A DNA stretch of 64,000 nt from Cyclobacteriaceae bacterium. Its GTDB lineage: Bacteria; Bacteroidota; Bacteroidia; Cytophagales; Cyclobacteriaceae. The notes under the pieces are model-generated. The model did no database searches, was not told the DNA's origin, and was given only the letters and a program-made list of their open reading frames with translations. Made by a program: the position numbers and the translations under genes. Location of the stretch: NCBI GenBank assembly GCA_028278225.1, contig JANQEU010000084.1:1-64000 (forward strand), in the 5' to 3' direction. Shown in pieces: positions 9,117-16,931 of the stretch. How positions within the stretch are numbered: the first letter of the stretch is position 1; each line of letters opens with the position of its first letter.

Positions 9117-9201
9117 CAGAGGAGGAGGGATTCGAACCCCCGGAACCTCGCGGTTCAACGGTTTTCAAGACCGCCGCATTCGACCACTCTGCCACTCCTC
9201 T
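9117..9201 (-). tRNA. tRNA-Ser (anticodon TGA)
   Basis: On the minus strand the 85-base sequence folds as a type II (long variable arm) tRNA. The acceptor stem AGAGGAG pairs with CTCCTCT, with discriminator G; the D arm is GCAGAGTGGTCGAATGC; the anticodon loop CTTGAAA gives TGA; the T arm is GGGTTCGAATCCC preceded by the serine-type variable stem. CCA is not encoded. The accessory island to the left abuts the 3' end of this gene, the usual side for tRNA-targeting integrases. A TAnnTTTG promoter motif lies upstream at 9249-9256. Confidence 0.97.
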
Positions 9202-9248
9202 GTATTTGCCGAAAACGTGACCAGGAAAGTGACCGTAAAATCGGATCG

Positions 9249-9256
9249 CAAAAGTA
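9249..9256 (-). promoter_or_regulatory. Bacteroidota-type -7 element for tRNA-Ser
   Basis: The minus-strand octamer TACTTTTG matches the TAnnTTTG -7 consensus of Bacteroidota primary-sigma promoters. It lies about 48 bases upstream of the mature tRNA 5' end, which would leave a processed leader. The same octamer precedes the tRNA-Arg gene at 10375. Confidence 0.55.
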
Positions 9257-9398
9257 AATGTTTCGGGTGAATAATCAAGAACTGAGTGTAAATATTGACC
9301 GGGACAGAATACCCAAAATAGGGTATTTCCTGTCCGACGAGAGTTCACTATTTTTATATACCGGAATCATATTACAAAAATTTTAAGATTGCAGGAAA

Positions 9399-10364
9399 AT
9401 GGATACTTATCATATTGGATGGTGGAATCTCGAAAATCTCTTTGAGATAGAGGATGCCCCTACACGCCCGGAATGGCTGCAAAACTACCTGAAGCGCGAA
9501 CTGAAGGGGTGGACCGCGGCAGTTTTGGATAAAAAGCTTACCCAGCTCTCCCATGTTATTCTCCAGATGAATGACGGACTGGGGCCAGATATTCTTGGAG
9601 TTTGTGAAGTAGAGAACAAAAATGTTGTGGAACAGCTCCTGCTCAAACTGGGAGGGTTAAACAGGGACTATGCAGTTGCTCTTGAGGAAGGAGAGGACAA
9701 ACGTGGGATTGATATTGCTTTCATATATGATAAAAACAAGTTCACGGAACATGAACGTTTTTCCTATCTGGTCACCAAAAGGACGGCGACGCGGGATATT
9801 TTCCAGGTAAACTTCAAAACGAACCAGAACAGAGACCTGATCCTCATCGGCAATCACTGGCCGGCAAGAATGCCTTCAGTTTATGAGACCGAACCTTACA
9901 GAATTATCGCGGCGGAAACACTGAGCTACTGGATCTCCCGAATTCATGAGATAAAAGGCAAGGATGTTGCCCTCATGATCATGGGTGATTTCAACGATGA
10001 TCCGTTCAACAGATCATTTACTGATTACGCACTTAGTACAAACAACAGGCAAAAGGTTATGAATGCCAGAACATCTCCCTGGCTGTTTAATTTAATGGCA
10101 GCCAGGTTCGGTGAGGGATTAGGTAGTGTTTATTATAGTGGGCCATTCATGTTTGATCAGGTTCTGGCAAACAGGGGCATGACCAAATCCACAGCGGATA
10201 TCACGGTGCTGGAGGAAACGGCGGAAGTCAACAATTTTGACTTTATGTCGAAAGGGAGCTATGGGGAACCAAGACGCTTTGGGAGACCTTCCTCTAAAAG
10301 CTCCTACGATCCGGATGGATACAGCGATCATTTTCCGGTTTCGGTGAAGATCCGGGAAAAATGA
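9399..10364 (+). CDS. Endonuclease/exonuclease/phosphatase (EEP) family protein
   Basis: This 321-residue protein belongs to the Mg-dependent EEP superfamily, whose members cut phosphodiester or phosphomonoester bonds. Landmarks in order are WWNLENLF (active-site Asn, residues 8-15), CEVEN (metal-binding Glu near 68), GNHWPAR (near 149), MGDFNDDP (catalytic Asp-Asn, near 194) and the terminal YSDHFPV (Asp-His near 312). All expected residues are present, so the enzyme is probably active. No signal peptide is visible, so it should be cytoplasmic. The substrate cannot be told from sequence; DNA, RNA and lipid headgroups occur in this superfamily. It stands between the tRNA-Ser and tRNA-Arg genes. 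Confidence 0.85.
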   Translation: MDTYHIGWWNLENLFEIEDAPTRPEWLQNYLKRELKGWTAAVLDKKLTQLSHVILQMNDGLGPDILGVCEVENKNVVEQLLLKLGGLNRDYAVALEEGEDKRGIDIAFIYDKNKFTEHERFSYLVTKRTATRDIFQVNFKTNQNRDLILIGNHWPARMPSVYETEPYRIIAAETLSYWISRIHEIKGKDVALMIMGDFNDDPFNRSFTDYALSTNNRQKVMNARTSPWLFNLMAARFGEGLGSVYYSGPFMFDQVLANRGMTKSTADITVLEETAEVNNFDFMSKGSYGEPRRFGRPSSKSSYDPDGYSDHFPVSVKIREK

Positions 10365-10374
10365 AATAATGTAT

Positions 10375-10382
10375 ACTTTTGC
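10375..10382 (+). promoter_or_regulatory. Bacteroidota-type -7 element for tRNA-Arg
   Basis: TACTTTTG matches TAnnTTTG and lies 14 bases before the mature 5' end of the tRNA-Arg, a spacing that fits direct transcription of the tRNA. No clear -33 TTTG was found at the expected spacing. Confidence 0.55.
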
Positions 10383-10396
10383 AGTCCCAAAGTTTT

Positions 10397-10468
10397 GGCC
10401 CCGTAGTTCAATGGATAGAATAGAAGTTTCCTAAACTTTAGATACAGGTTCGATTCCTGTCGGGGCTA
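10397..10468 (+). tRNA. tRNA-Arg (anticodon CCT)
   Basis: The 72-base sequence folds as a standard tRNA: acceptor GGCCCCG with CGGGGCT (one G-U closing pair), D arm containing GTTCAATGGATAGAA, anticodon arm GAAGT-TTCCTAA-ACTTT giving anticodon CCT (arginine, reads AGG), and T arm ACAGG-TTCGATT-CCTGT. CCA is not encoded. Two degenerate copies of its 3' portion follow downstream in the same orientation (10481-10550 and 10847-10963). Confidence 0.95.
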
Positions 10469-10480
10469 CTTCATCGGGCG

Positions 10481-10550
10481 GGGAATAGGAGTTTCCTAAC
10501 TCTAGATCCAGGCCTGGTCGGCTAGACGTTCGATTCCTGTCGGGGCTACT
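10481..10550 (+). repeat. Degenerate tRNA-Arg tail copy A
   Basis: This segment repeats the anticodon arm and 3' end of the upstream tRNA-Arg: GGAATAGGAGTTTCCTAAC and TTCGATTCCTGTCGGGGCTA are nearly identical to the real gene. The 5' acceptor half is missing, so it cannot fold into a tRNA. Relative to the tRNA a short palindromic insertion (CCTGGTCGGCTAGACG) sits exactly at the T-stem/T-loop junction. The sequence following it (TCAGGTTC...GATTCATT) is also repeated after copy B, so the repeat unit extends past the tRNA end. Confidence 0.8.
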
Positions 10551-10596
10551 TCAGGTTCCTTTCCTGCTAGGATTCATTGCAACCCTTGTTCATTAA

Positions 10597-10838
10597 ATGT
10601 ACTACGCTTACGTCATCAAATCGGAAAAAAGGGGAACCTGTACAAGGGTCATTGTGAGGATCTAGAGCTTAGGTTAAAACAGCATAATCACGGCAGAACA
10701 AGAAGTACCAAAGGCGGAGTACCATGGAAAGTCATTTATAAAGAACCATTTCCAACACGTCAGCAAGCTATTGACAGGGAAAGATACTTGAAGTCCGCAG
10801 CTGGGAGAAGGTACTTGAAAGAGAAGCTTCAGGAATGA
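10597..10838 (+). pseudogene. GIY-YIG nuclease domain gene, frameshifted
   Basis: Read across a single frameshift this encodes a small YhbQ/UPF0213-like GIY-YIG domain of about 80 residues. The first frame gives MYYAYVIKSEK. After a shift at the A6-G4 run (10625-10634) the frame from 10635 gives NLYKGHCEDLELRLKQHN, then TKGGVPWKVIYKEPF, REKYLKS and a TGA at 10838. The tyrosine pair, the Arg of the LxxRLKQHN helix and the REKYLKS Glu are those of the family, although the first conserved GIY is written YAY/LYKG. The shift requires one extra base, so the gene is broken or recently inactivated, or misread in a homopolymer. It lies between the two tRNA-Arg tail copies. Confidence 0.75.
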
Positions 10839-10846
10839 GTGAGGGA

Positions 10847-10963
10847 AATAGTTCAATGGATACCCGCCTGTACCGAACGGTCCGCTCGTGTGGGGAATAG
10901 AAGTTTCCCAAACTTTAGATCCAGGCCTGGTCGGCCAGACGTTCGATTCCCGTCGGGGCTACT
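10847..10963 (+). repeat. Degenerate tRNA-Arg tail copy B
   Basis: This second copy keeps a piece of the D arm (TAGTTCAATGGATA, 10849-10862), then about 30 unrelated bases, then the anticodon arm (GGAATAGAAGTTTCCCAAAC) and the 3' end TTCGATTCCCGTCGGGGCTA. As in copy A, a CCTGGTCGGCCAGACG insertion interrupts the T arm just before TTCGA. It starts 9 bases after the stop of the broken GIY-YIG gene, so the two copies bracket that gene. No complete acceptor stem can form. Confidence 0.8.
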
Positions 10964-11023
10964 TTCAGGTTCTTATCCGGCTTGAGCGGGATTCATTAAA
11001 ATTCTCGCCCATGGCAGGATAGC

Positions 11024-12001
11024 CTACTCGGACGACTGATCATTTGATGAATAATAAGTTGACTTTATTTCCCGGACAACACCGGCATCAACCCAATAAA
11101 TATCATCCTTGTCGTTTCTGTCGCTGCAAAAGAAAAAGAATTTCCCGTCCGGAGTAATACTTGGACGTGTTTCGGACATGACCGAATTAATGTCAGGTCC
11201 CATGTTTACCAATTGCGACCAATTACCATCAGGTTCCATAAACGACACGTATAAATCATATTCTCCGTGTCCTCCGGGGCGATCTGTACAAAGGATTATA
11301 AAGCTCTCATCCTGAGCGATAAATGCATCAAGCTCCAGATGCTCCGAATTGATTGCGGCGCCGAGATTTTCAGGCGTTGTAAACTTCCCGTTTTCTTCCC
11401 TGAACCGGTAAATATCAAGTTGCCCGAAACCCTGAAATACCCCGCTGGCAAAATATACTGCCCCGCCTTTTGTTACCGAAGGATATCCACCATATTCATC
11501 CTGCCTGTTTTCGTATTCCAGACTGGCGGGTGTTGTCCATCCATCGGTTGTTTTGATCACTTTCCACAAACTGGTGTATTCCGGTTCCGTTGATCCGTCT
11601 TTGGGTCTCATCGATTGAAAGTAAAGGGTCTTTCCATCCGGGGCTACCGTAAAGTTGTCATCGTTCTGCCCCTGCTGAAAACTGACCGGAACCGGGTCAG
11701 CCCAGTAGCCATCCTTTAGTTCCGTTAAATAGATTGGAATGTACGTCCAGGTAGTATCTCCATGAGGAACCCGGTTGAAGACAAATGCTTGCCCGTTGTT
11801 CAGAAAGCCCGAACATCCTTCGTCATCATCTGTAGAAATTACCCCCGGTGCAAAGACTTCCGGTTTGAGTCCCGGTGGATCCTGACCCAGATAGGGGCCG
11901 GTTAATTGAGGGAAATCTCCTTCATTTTTTTTCTGGCAGGAAACCAGCAGGGATGAAAATGAAAGAACAAGGATCAGGTTTAAAATTTTCGGATATGTCA
12001 T
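11024..12001 (-). CDS. PD40/TolB-like beta-propeller lipoprotein
   Basis: The 325-residue product starts with a lipoprotein signal peptide (ILVLSFSSLLVSC, Cys near 22), so it should be exported and lipid-anchored. The mature part contains repeated PD40-type blades. Examples are APDGKTLYFQSMRPKDG, SVTKGGAVYFASG, LGAAINSEHLELDAFIAQDESF and SITPDGKFFFFCSDR, each with the D-G-K-x-aromatic turn typical of WD40-like/TolB propellers. Such proteins act in protein-protein contacts at the cell envelope; the partner is unknown. It forms a minus-strand pair with the next lipoprotein gene, separated by 50 bases. Family assignment is firm, function is not. Confidence 0.75.
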   Translation of the reverse strand: MTYPKILNLILVLSFSSLLVSCQKKNEGDFPQLTGPYLGQDPPGLKPEVFAPGVISTDDDEGCSGFLNNGQAFVFNRVPHGDTTWTYIPIYLTELKDGYWADPVPVSFQQGQNDDNFTVAPDGKTLYFQSMRPKDGSTEPEYTSLWKVIKTTDGWTTPASLEYENRQDEYGGYPSVTKGGAVYFASGVFQGFGQLDIYRFREENGKFTTPENLGAAINSEHLELDAFIAQDESFIILCTDRPGGHGEYDLYVSFMEPDGNWSQLVNMGPDINSVMSETRPSITPDGKFFFFCSDRNDKDDIYWVDAGVVREIKSTYYSSNDQSSE

Positions 12002-12051
12002 TGTTTAATAGAGCTGTATTGATCATAAATTATGAAATCCACCCGTCACAT

Positions 12052-13506
12052 TTAGAACTTCTCCGTGGAAAAAGATTCTTGAATTCTTTTACGTGCCCAC
12101 TCCCTGGCGGTTGTAGTTCTGATTTTGTACTGGGTCATCTGCATATTTCCGGACTCATGCCTGAAATTAAGCACATGGTTATAATATTCAATTGCTTTCT
12201 CGCGATTCCCGGATAGATCGTAATTATGGGCTATCCAGATGTGACTCCAGTCATATAGCCTCAGGTTTGGTTCGTCGTGTTCTGATTTTGAAATGAAACT
12301 CCTGAATACTTCAATTGATCTTTCATGATTTCCAATGTCAAAAAGCGTAAGCCCGTAAAAAAACAGATAGCTGTAGTCTTCCGGATCGGCTTCAGCCACC
12401 CGCTCAAATTCCTTAGCTATTTCATCATTTCCCCTCCAGCCATTCAATTGATACAGCGCCATCACTTCATCTGTTAAGTCCTTGGGTATTTCGGTTAGCA
12501 CTGACACTACATTCGATAAGTCTTTATTGTTAGGTTGGGCCAATGGGAAAGTGATTATTTCCTCTTTACGGAGGTGTTCTAAAATGTTGTAGGATATTTC
12601 ATGTAGCAGAATTACAAAATACTGACTGTCACTCACAAAAAGACTGTCGAAGGGATTTCTGAAGTCAACTTTTTCATCAATCAATTTATAGTACTTAATG
12701 GATTGAGAATGGCAATAAGAAGTCAATGTGTCATTTTTAAGCAGCACCTTAAATTTTGGTAAACCTTCGTTATCTATCATGCCAATCTGCTCAAAATCAG
12801 ATCTGCTCTTGGGATCATTGATTGTGCGACCTATTGAAGACTTGAATAATTCGTGTTTAAGCCTGGGGATAAGTTCCAATTGATCTTTAGCCCCTGGCCC
12901 CCAGCTAATTGCCATATCACCTTCAACAAAGATGTAATAGTTTGTGCCGCATGCAAATGGGTGGAACGGATGGACTACCCAGAACACATATGGAAAACTT
13001 TTCCCCGGATTTTTGATTTCCCATAATCCATCCCAAACTGTCCGATCGTCCATAATTCTTGACCAGATCATATGAAATAGTTGATCCTTTTCAATCCCAA
13101 ATGATTCTAACTCAATGATTATATCCTTAAAGTACGGTACCAATTTATCGGCTTCTTTGCGGGCAATCTTCTGCAGTTGGCTCCTTCTTTCGCCGGTGAA
13201 GATCGGGAACGACGGGTAATACCGGCCGTTGATTTTTTGAATCAAGTTACCCTTGTATAACTCCGTGATCCGGTTATTTGGATCAGGAATATTCCGCTTA
13301 TGCAGCACCACCGAGTCAATGCCCTCGATGCTCCATTTCACTATTTCATTGTTTATCGAATCATTGAGAAGTGATCGCTCATATTTCCGGTCCGCCGAGC
13401 CTGATATTGCGAAAATGGATTCATTTATTTTCAGGTTGGTAGGATCATCAGTGGTACTGCATCCGATTATCGCCAGTAGCAAGGTCAGTTTGGAGATCCT
13501 AACCAT
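12052..13506 (-). CDS. Lipoprotein with C-terminal TPR-like repeats
   Basis: This 484-residue protein begins with a short lipoprotein signal (LLLAIIGC, Cys near residue 16). The first 330 residues are not in a family I recognise; they contain HEISYNILEHL, which resembles an HExxx helix but lacks the HExxH zinc motif. The C-terminal 120 residues show TPR-type helical pairs (YLFFYGLTLFDIGNHERSIEVF, then WIAHNYDLSGNREKAIEYY), a protein-binding fold. It shares orientation with the PD40 lipoprotein downstream and may be in one transcript. The likely location is the periplasmic face or outer membrane. Function cannot be assigned from sequence. Confidence 0.6.
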   Translation of the reverse strand: MVRISKLTLLLAIIGCSTTDDPTNLKINESIFAISGSADRKYERSLLNDSINNEIVKWSIEGIDSVVLHKRNIPDPNNRITELYKGNLIQKINGRYYPSFPIFTGERRSQLQKIARKEADKLVPYFKDIIIELESFGIEKDQLFHMIWSRIMDDRTVWDGLWEIKNPGKSFPYVFWVVHPFHPFACGTNYYIFVEGDMAISWGPGAKDQLELIPRLKHELFKSSIGRTINDPKSRSDFEQIGMIDNEGLPKFKVLLKNDTLTSYCHSQSIKYYKLIDEKVDFRNPFDSLFVSDSQYFVILLHEISYNILEHLRKEEIITFPLAQPNNKDLSNVVSVLTEIPKDLTDEVMALYQLNGWRGNDEIAKEFERVAEADPEDYSYLFFYGLTLFDIGNHERSIEVFRSFISKSEHDEPNLRLYDWSHIWIAHNYDLSGNREKAIEYYNHVLNFRHESGNMQMTQYKIRTTTAREWARKRIQESFSTEKF

Positions 13507-13742
13507 AGTTAATTTAAAAAGAGACTACATGGCTTAATTTAGATCATTTACACATTGCACCTGTTCATAAAGTGAAATAATATCATTACCGGAGTTGTGT
13601 TCCTGTCCTTTCCGGTAGTCTATCACTTATTTTAAAGCGCGATAGAACCCGGATATCACATTGGTACAATAAATCATCCGGAACATAGCGACAATAGGCT
13701 GGTTGCAATTTCCGCACCGTACGTCACTTTCTTACCTGGGGT

Positions 13743-14891
13743 TTATACTGTTTCCGGCTTCAAATAGTGCGGGTATATTTTTGAATGCACTTTTTCGACC
13801 TCTCCAAAAACAAGACCTTTTAACTCCTGTAGGTGGAATTTGGTTTTTGCAGAAACAAAAATTGCCGGAAAGCTATTTCCATTTACCTTGTGAATGTCCA
13901 AATCACCATCGGTGATCTTATCTGTTTTGTTAAAGATCTTTATCGTTTTGATATCTGAAGCGCCGATCTCCTCCAGCGTATCTTCCACCACCCTGATATG
14001 ATCTTCATAGGCATGGTTGGAAACGTCTACCACATGGAGTAGCAGGTCAGCTTCACGGACTTCTTCCAATGTCGATTTAAAGGACTCTATCAGGTTATGA
14101 GGCAGTTTCCTGATGAAACCAACCGTATCTGATAACAGGAAGGGGATCTGATCGATCACCACTTTGCGGACAGTAGAGTCTACTGTTGCAAAAAGTTCAT
14201 CCTTGGTATAGACCTTTTCCTTACTCAGTAATCGCATCAGGGTCGATTTCCCCGCGTTAGTGTAGCCCACCAGGGCCACGCGGACTATACCATCCCTGGA
14301 TTTTCTCCTGGTTGCCGATTGTCTTTCGATCTTGTCAAGCTGTTTTCTTAAAAGACTGATACGGTCCCGGATTATCCTTCGGTCAGTTTCGATTTCCTTT
14401 TCGCCGGCGCCACCACGGGTTGCCGTCCCGCCCCGCTGTCTTTCAAGGTGTGTCCACAACCGGGTTAATCGCGGCAGAAGGTATTGGAATCTGGCTAGTT
14501 CCACCTGTGTTTTTGCCTGGGCGGTTTTAGCTCTTTTGAGGAAAATATCCAGAATCAGCAAGCTCCTGTCATAGATCTTGATCTGTAATACCTTTTCCAG
14601 ATTCCTTAGCTGTGATGGGCTTAGGTCATCATCAAAAATGATCAGATCCACTTTTTCCATCTTTACATAAGCACTTATTTCTTCAAGCTTCCCTTTTCCC
14701 ACAAATGTCCTTGGATCCGGATGATCCAACCGCTGTAAGAAGCTCTTTGAAACGATTATGTCGAGCGTACTTGCCAGGAAACTGAGTTCCGCCAGGTGAT
14801 CATCAATCTTTTCCTGCGACTCACCTTTCGAAGCAACCGCCACAAGAATGCCTTTTTCCCGAACCTTTTCTGTCTCAATAAATTTGCCCAT
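13743..14891 (-). CDS. hflX: GTPase HflX (ribosome-associated)
   Basis: HflX is a ribosome-binding GTPase that helps split stalled ribosomes. The 382-residue chain has the HflX N-terminal domain with SFLQRLDHPDPRTFVGKGKLEEI and the LxPRLTRLWTHLERQRGG glycine-rich linker, then the G domain: GYTNAGKST (G1, near 208), DTVGFIRKLPH (G3), NKTDK (G4) and VSAKT (G5). All nucleotide-binding residues are present and length is normal. The ATG at 14891 is followed by a conserved-looking N-terminus. It is transcribed away from the exopolysaccharide genes; a 93-base divergent region separates them. The assignment is firm. Confidence 0.93.
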   Translation of the reverse strand: MGKFIETEKVREKGILVAVASKGESQEKIDDHLAELSFLASTLDIIVSKSFLQRLDHPDPRTFVGKGKLEEISAYVKMEKVDLIIFDDDLSPSQLRNLEKVLQIKIYDRSLLILDIFLKRAKTAQAKTQVELARFQYLLPRLTRLWTHLERQRGGTATRGGAGEKEIETDRRIIRDRISLLRKQLDKIERQSATRRKSRDGIVRVALVGYTNAGKSTLMRLLSKEKVYTKDELFATVDSTVRKVVIDQIPFLLSDTVGFIRKLPHNLIESFKSTLEEVREADLLLHVVDVSNHAYEDHIRVVEDTLEEIGASDIKTIKIFNKTDKITDGDLDIHKVNGNSFPAIFVSAKTKFHLQELKGLVFGEVEKVHSKIYPHYLKPETV

Positions 14892-14984
14892 CTTCTCAAT
14901 TGAAATGCAAAATTCTCAATTAATATCTAAAAAAAACAAAGTGAGATATCATTTGTACTATTTTTCAAAACGAAAGCTAAATAG

Positions 14985-16091
14985 TTGAGAGTTGCAATAG
15001 CCATAAACAGAAGCTGGAATATTTACAATTTCAGGAAAGGGATCGTTAAATCGCTGTTGTCAGATGGTCATGAAGTTGTGGCCATCGCACCGAGAGATGA
15101 ATATTCGGACCGTTTGGTTGAATGGGGCTGTACCTTCATTCCACTGGAAGTTTCAGGAACCGGGATCAACCCGTTTGCCGATATCAGCAATATTCTGAAG
15201 TTCCGGTCTATTCTGAAAGCCCAGAAGATCGATATTCTTTTGACGTATACTATCAAGTTCAATTTATATGGGACAGTTGCTTCAAAGTTTGCCGGGATTC
15301 CGTGTATTTGCAATGTCAGCGGGTTAGGTACAGTCTTTTTATGGCGGGGACTAGTCAGTTCAATAGCAAAAACTTTATACAGCATCATTTTTCGGTACTC
15401 CTCCTATATATTTTTTCAGAATGATGATGATAAAAGGGACTTTGAAACGCTGGTACACCTTGATCCCAAAAGGACTGGATTGCTTCCGGGATCGGGAATT
15501 AACCTTTTGGAATTCAGACATAACCCTTATAAACCCGGAGGGTCTTGCGTCTTCCTGATGATTTCCAGGCTACTGGTCGATAAGGGTATCAAGGAATATA
15601 TTGAGGCAGCTAAAATTGTAAAAGGATCATTCAGCTCTGCGGAATTTCGTCTTGTTGGCGGGCTGGATACCAGGCATCAGAGGTCTGTTTCCGAAAGTGA
15701 ACTGGAATCCTGGATTGATCAGGGGCTGGTGAAGTACACACCTCACAACGATAATATTAAACAAGCCATTATTGAGTCTGATGTAGTCGTATTGCCGTCT
15801 TACAGGGAAGGTACTCCCCGTACACTACTCGAAGGAGGCGCCATTGGCAGAGCCCTCATCGCTACTGATGTGCCGGGATGTAAGCATGTGGTTCATGATG
15901 GTGAAAACGGACTCTTGTGCCTCCCCGGGGATGCCAGGGATTTGTCACGAAAGATGATCTCATTTATTGAAATGGATGCCGGCCAAAAAATTCATATGGC
16001 TCAAAAAAGCCGGGAAATTGTGGAAAATAACTTTGATGAGGAGATCGTAATAGCACAGTACCGGCAAATAATTTCAAAGTTAACGACTTGA
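14985..16091 (+). CDS. GT4-family glycosyltransferase, exopolysaccharide cluster
   Basis: A 368-residue GT-B fold glycosyltransferase of family 4. The N-terminal domain has a Rossmann start (RVAIAINRSWNIYNFRKG) and SGLGTVF. The C-terminal domain has the donor-binding EX7E motif in PSYREGTPRTLLEGG, followed by ATDVPGCKHVV. It most resembles enzymes that move GalNAc, galactose or glucose onto undecaprenyl-linked intermediates, but the sugar cannot be fixed. The best start is TTG at 14985, because the frame continues directly into a typical GT-B first strand and no ATG lies near. It precedes the Wza- and Wzc-like genes on the same strand, so it belongs to the export cluster. Confidence 0.85.
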   Translation: MRVAIAINRSWNIYNFRKGIVKSLLSDGHEVVAIAPRDEYSDRLVEWGCTFIPLEVSGTGINPFADISNILKFRSILKAQKIDILLTYTIKFNLYGTVASKFAGIPCICNVSGLGTVFLWRGLVSSIAKTLYSIIFRYSSYIFFQNDDDKRDFETLVHLDPKRTGLLPGSGINLLEFRHNPYKPGGSCVFLMISRLLVDKGIKEYIEAAKIVKGSFSSAEFRLVGGLDTRHQRSVSESELESWIDQGLVKYTPHNDNIKQAIIESDVVVLPSYREGTPRTLLEGGAIGRALIATDVPGCKHVVHDGENGLLCLPGDARDLSRKMISFIEMDAGQKIHMAQKSREIVENNFDEEIVIAQYRQIISKLTT

Positions 16092-16150
16092 AAAAGTACA
16101 AAAAACCCCCACAATAATCAATTTTAATTTAATTTTGGAGTCAGATTACA

Positions 16151-16930
16151 TTGCCCGTGAGAAAGTCATCCGGTCTGACCTATCTTCCTTTTTTAGTTCT
16201 GTTCTTCTCTTGTAAAGTCTACAAGCAGGACATCATGTTTCAGTTGGAGGAGGGCGCCGAACTGGCGGCGGCTGTCCGGCAGGCGGAAGACAACTATAGG
16301 ATTGCAGTCAACGATTTACTGAAGATCAACCTTTTCACAAACAAAGGAGAGCAGCTGATAGATCCCAATTTTGAGTCTTTTGCCAGGTCCGGTACCAATA
16401 TGACTTTGCAGATGCAGCAGACCAGGAATCAGTTCACATACCTGGTGCAGGAAAACGGTATTGTGAAACTTCCGGTGATCGGTGAAGTGGAAATAGCCGG
16501 ACTGACTATTAATGAAGCGGAACGAAAGCTTGAGAGGCTCTACGATTCATCATATGTAGACTCTTTTGTGAAACTACAATTTCAGAATAAGCGTGTGACA
16601 GTTCTGGGCCAGACTAGCCAGGTAGTGCCCCTGCTGAATGAAAATACCTCATTGCTGGAGGTACTCGCGCTAGCCGGGGGCATCCCGTTTGGCAGCAAGG
16701 CTCAAAATGTAAAGATCATCAGGGGTGATCTACAAAACCCTGAAATATACGTTATAGATCTTAGTACTATCAGTAAAATGAGATCTACAGTACCTGATAT
16801 TATGCCGGGAGACGTTATATACATTGAACCGTGGAGAAGGCCCTGGCAGGAGGGGATGCGTGATCTATCACCTGTCCTGGGCTTAATTTCGAGTGTAGTG
16901 ACCCTGATTTTCCTGTTTTCAAATTTCTGA
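16151..16930 (+). CDS. Wza-like polysaccharide export lipoprotein
   Basis: The 259-residue product is an outer-membrane polysaccharide export protein. A lipobox (LVLFFSC, Cys at 21) follows a short signal peptide. Then comes the polysaccharide-biosynthesis/export domain (NDLLKINLF..., VQENGIVKLPVIGEVEIAGLTINEAERKLE, about 50-130) and an SLBB-like domain with VTVLGQTSQVVPLLNENTSLLEVLALAGGIP. A C-terminal hydrophobic helix (LGLISSVVTLIFLFS) matches the Bacteroidota variant with a membrane end. The start is TTG 16151, with GTG 16157 an alternative. The next gene, the BY-kinase, begins one base after its stop, as is usual for Wza/Wzc pairs. Confidence 0.9.
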   Translation: MPVRKSSGLTYLPFLVLFFSCKVYKQDIMFQLEEGAELAAAVRQAEDNYRIAVNDLLKINLFTNKGEQLIDPNFESFARSGTNMTLQMQQTRNQFTYLVQENGIVKLPVIGEVEIAGLTINEAERKLERLYDSSYVDSFVKLQFQNKRVTVLGQTSQVVPLLNENTSLLEVLALAGGIPFGSKAQNVKIIRGDLQNPEIYVIDLSTISKMRSTVPDIMPGDVIYIEPWRRPWQEGMRDLSPVLGLISSVVTLIFLFSNF

Positions 16931-16931
16931 T

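Noticed and set aside
9088-9348. 86-residue minus-strand frame ending in [18 protein letters not shown]-like sequence
   Set aside because: It is the tRNA-Ser gene read as protein; this translation is a familiar artefact.
10674-10856. 60-residue minus-strand frame
   Set aside because: Antisense to the GIY-YIG pseudogene, which accounts for its openness.
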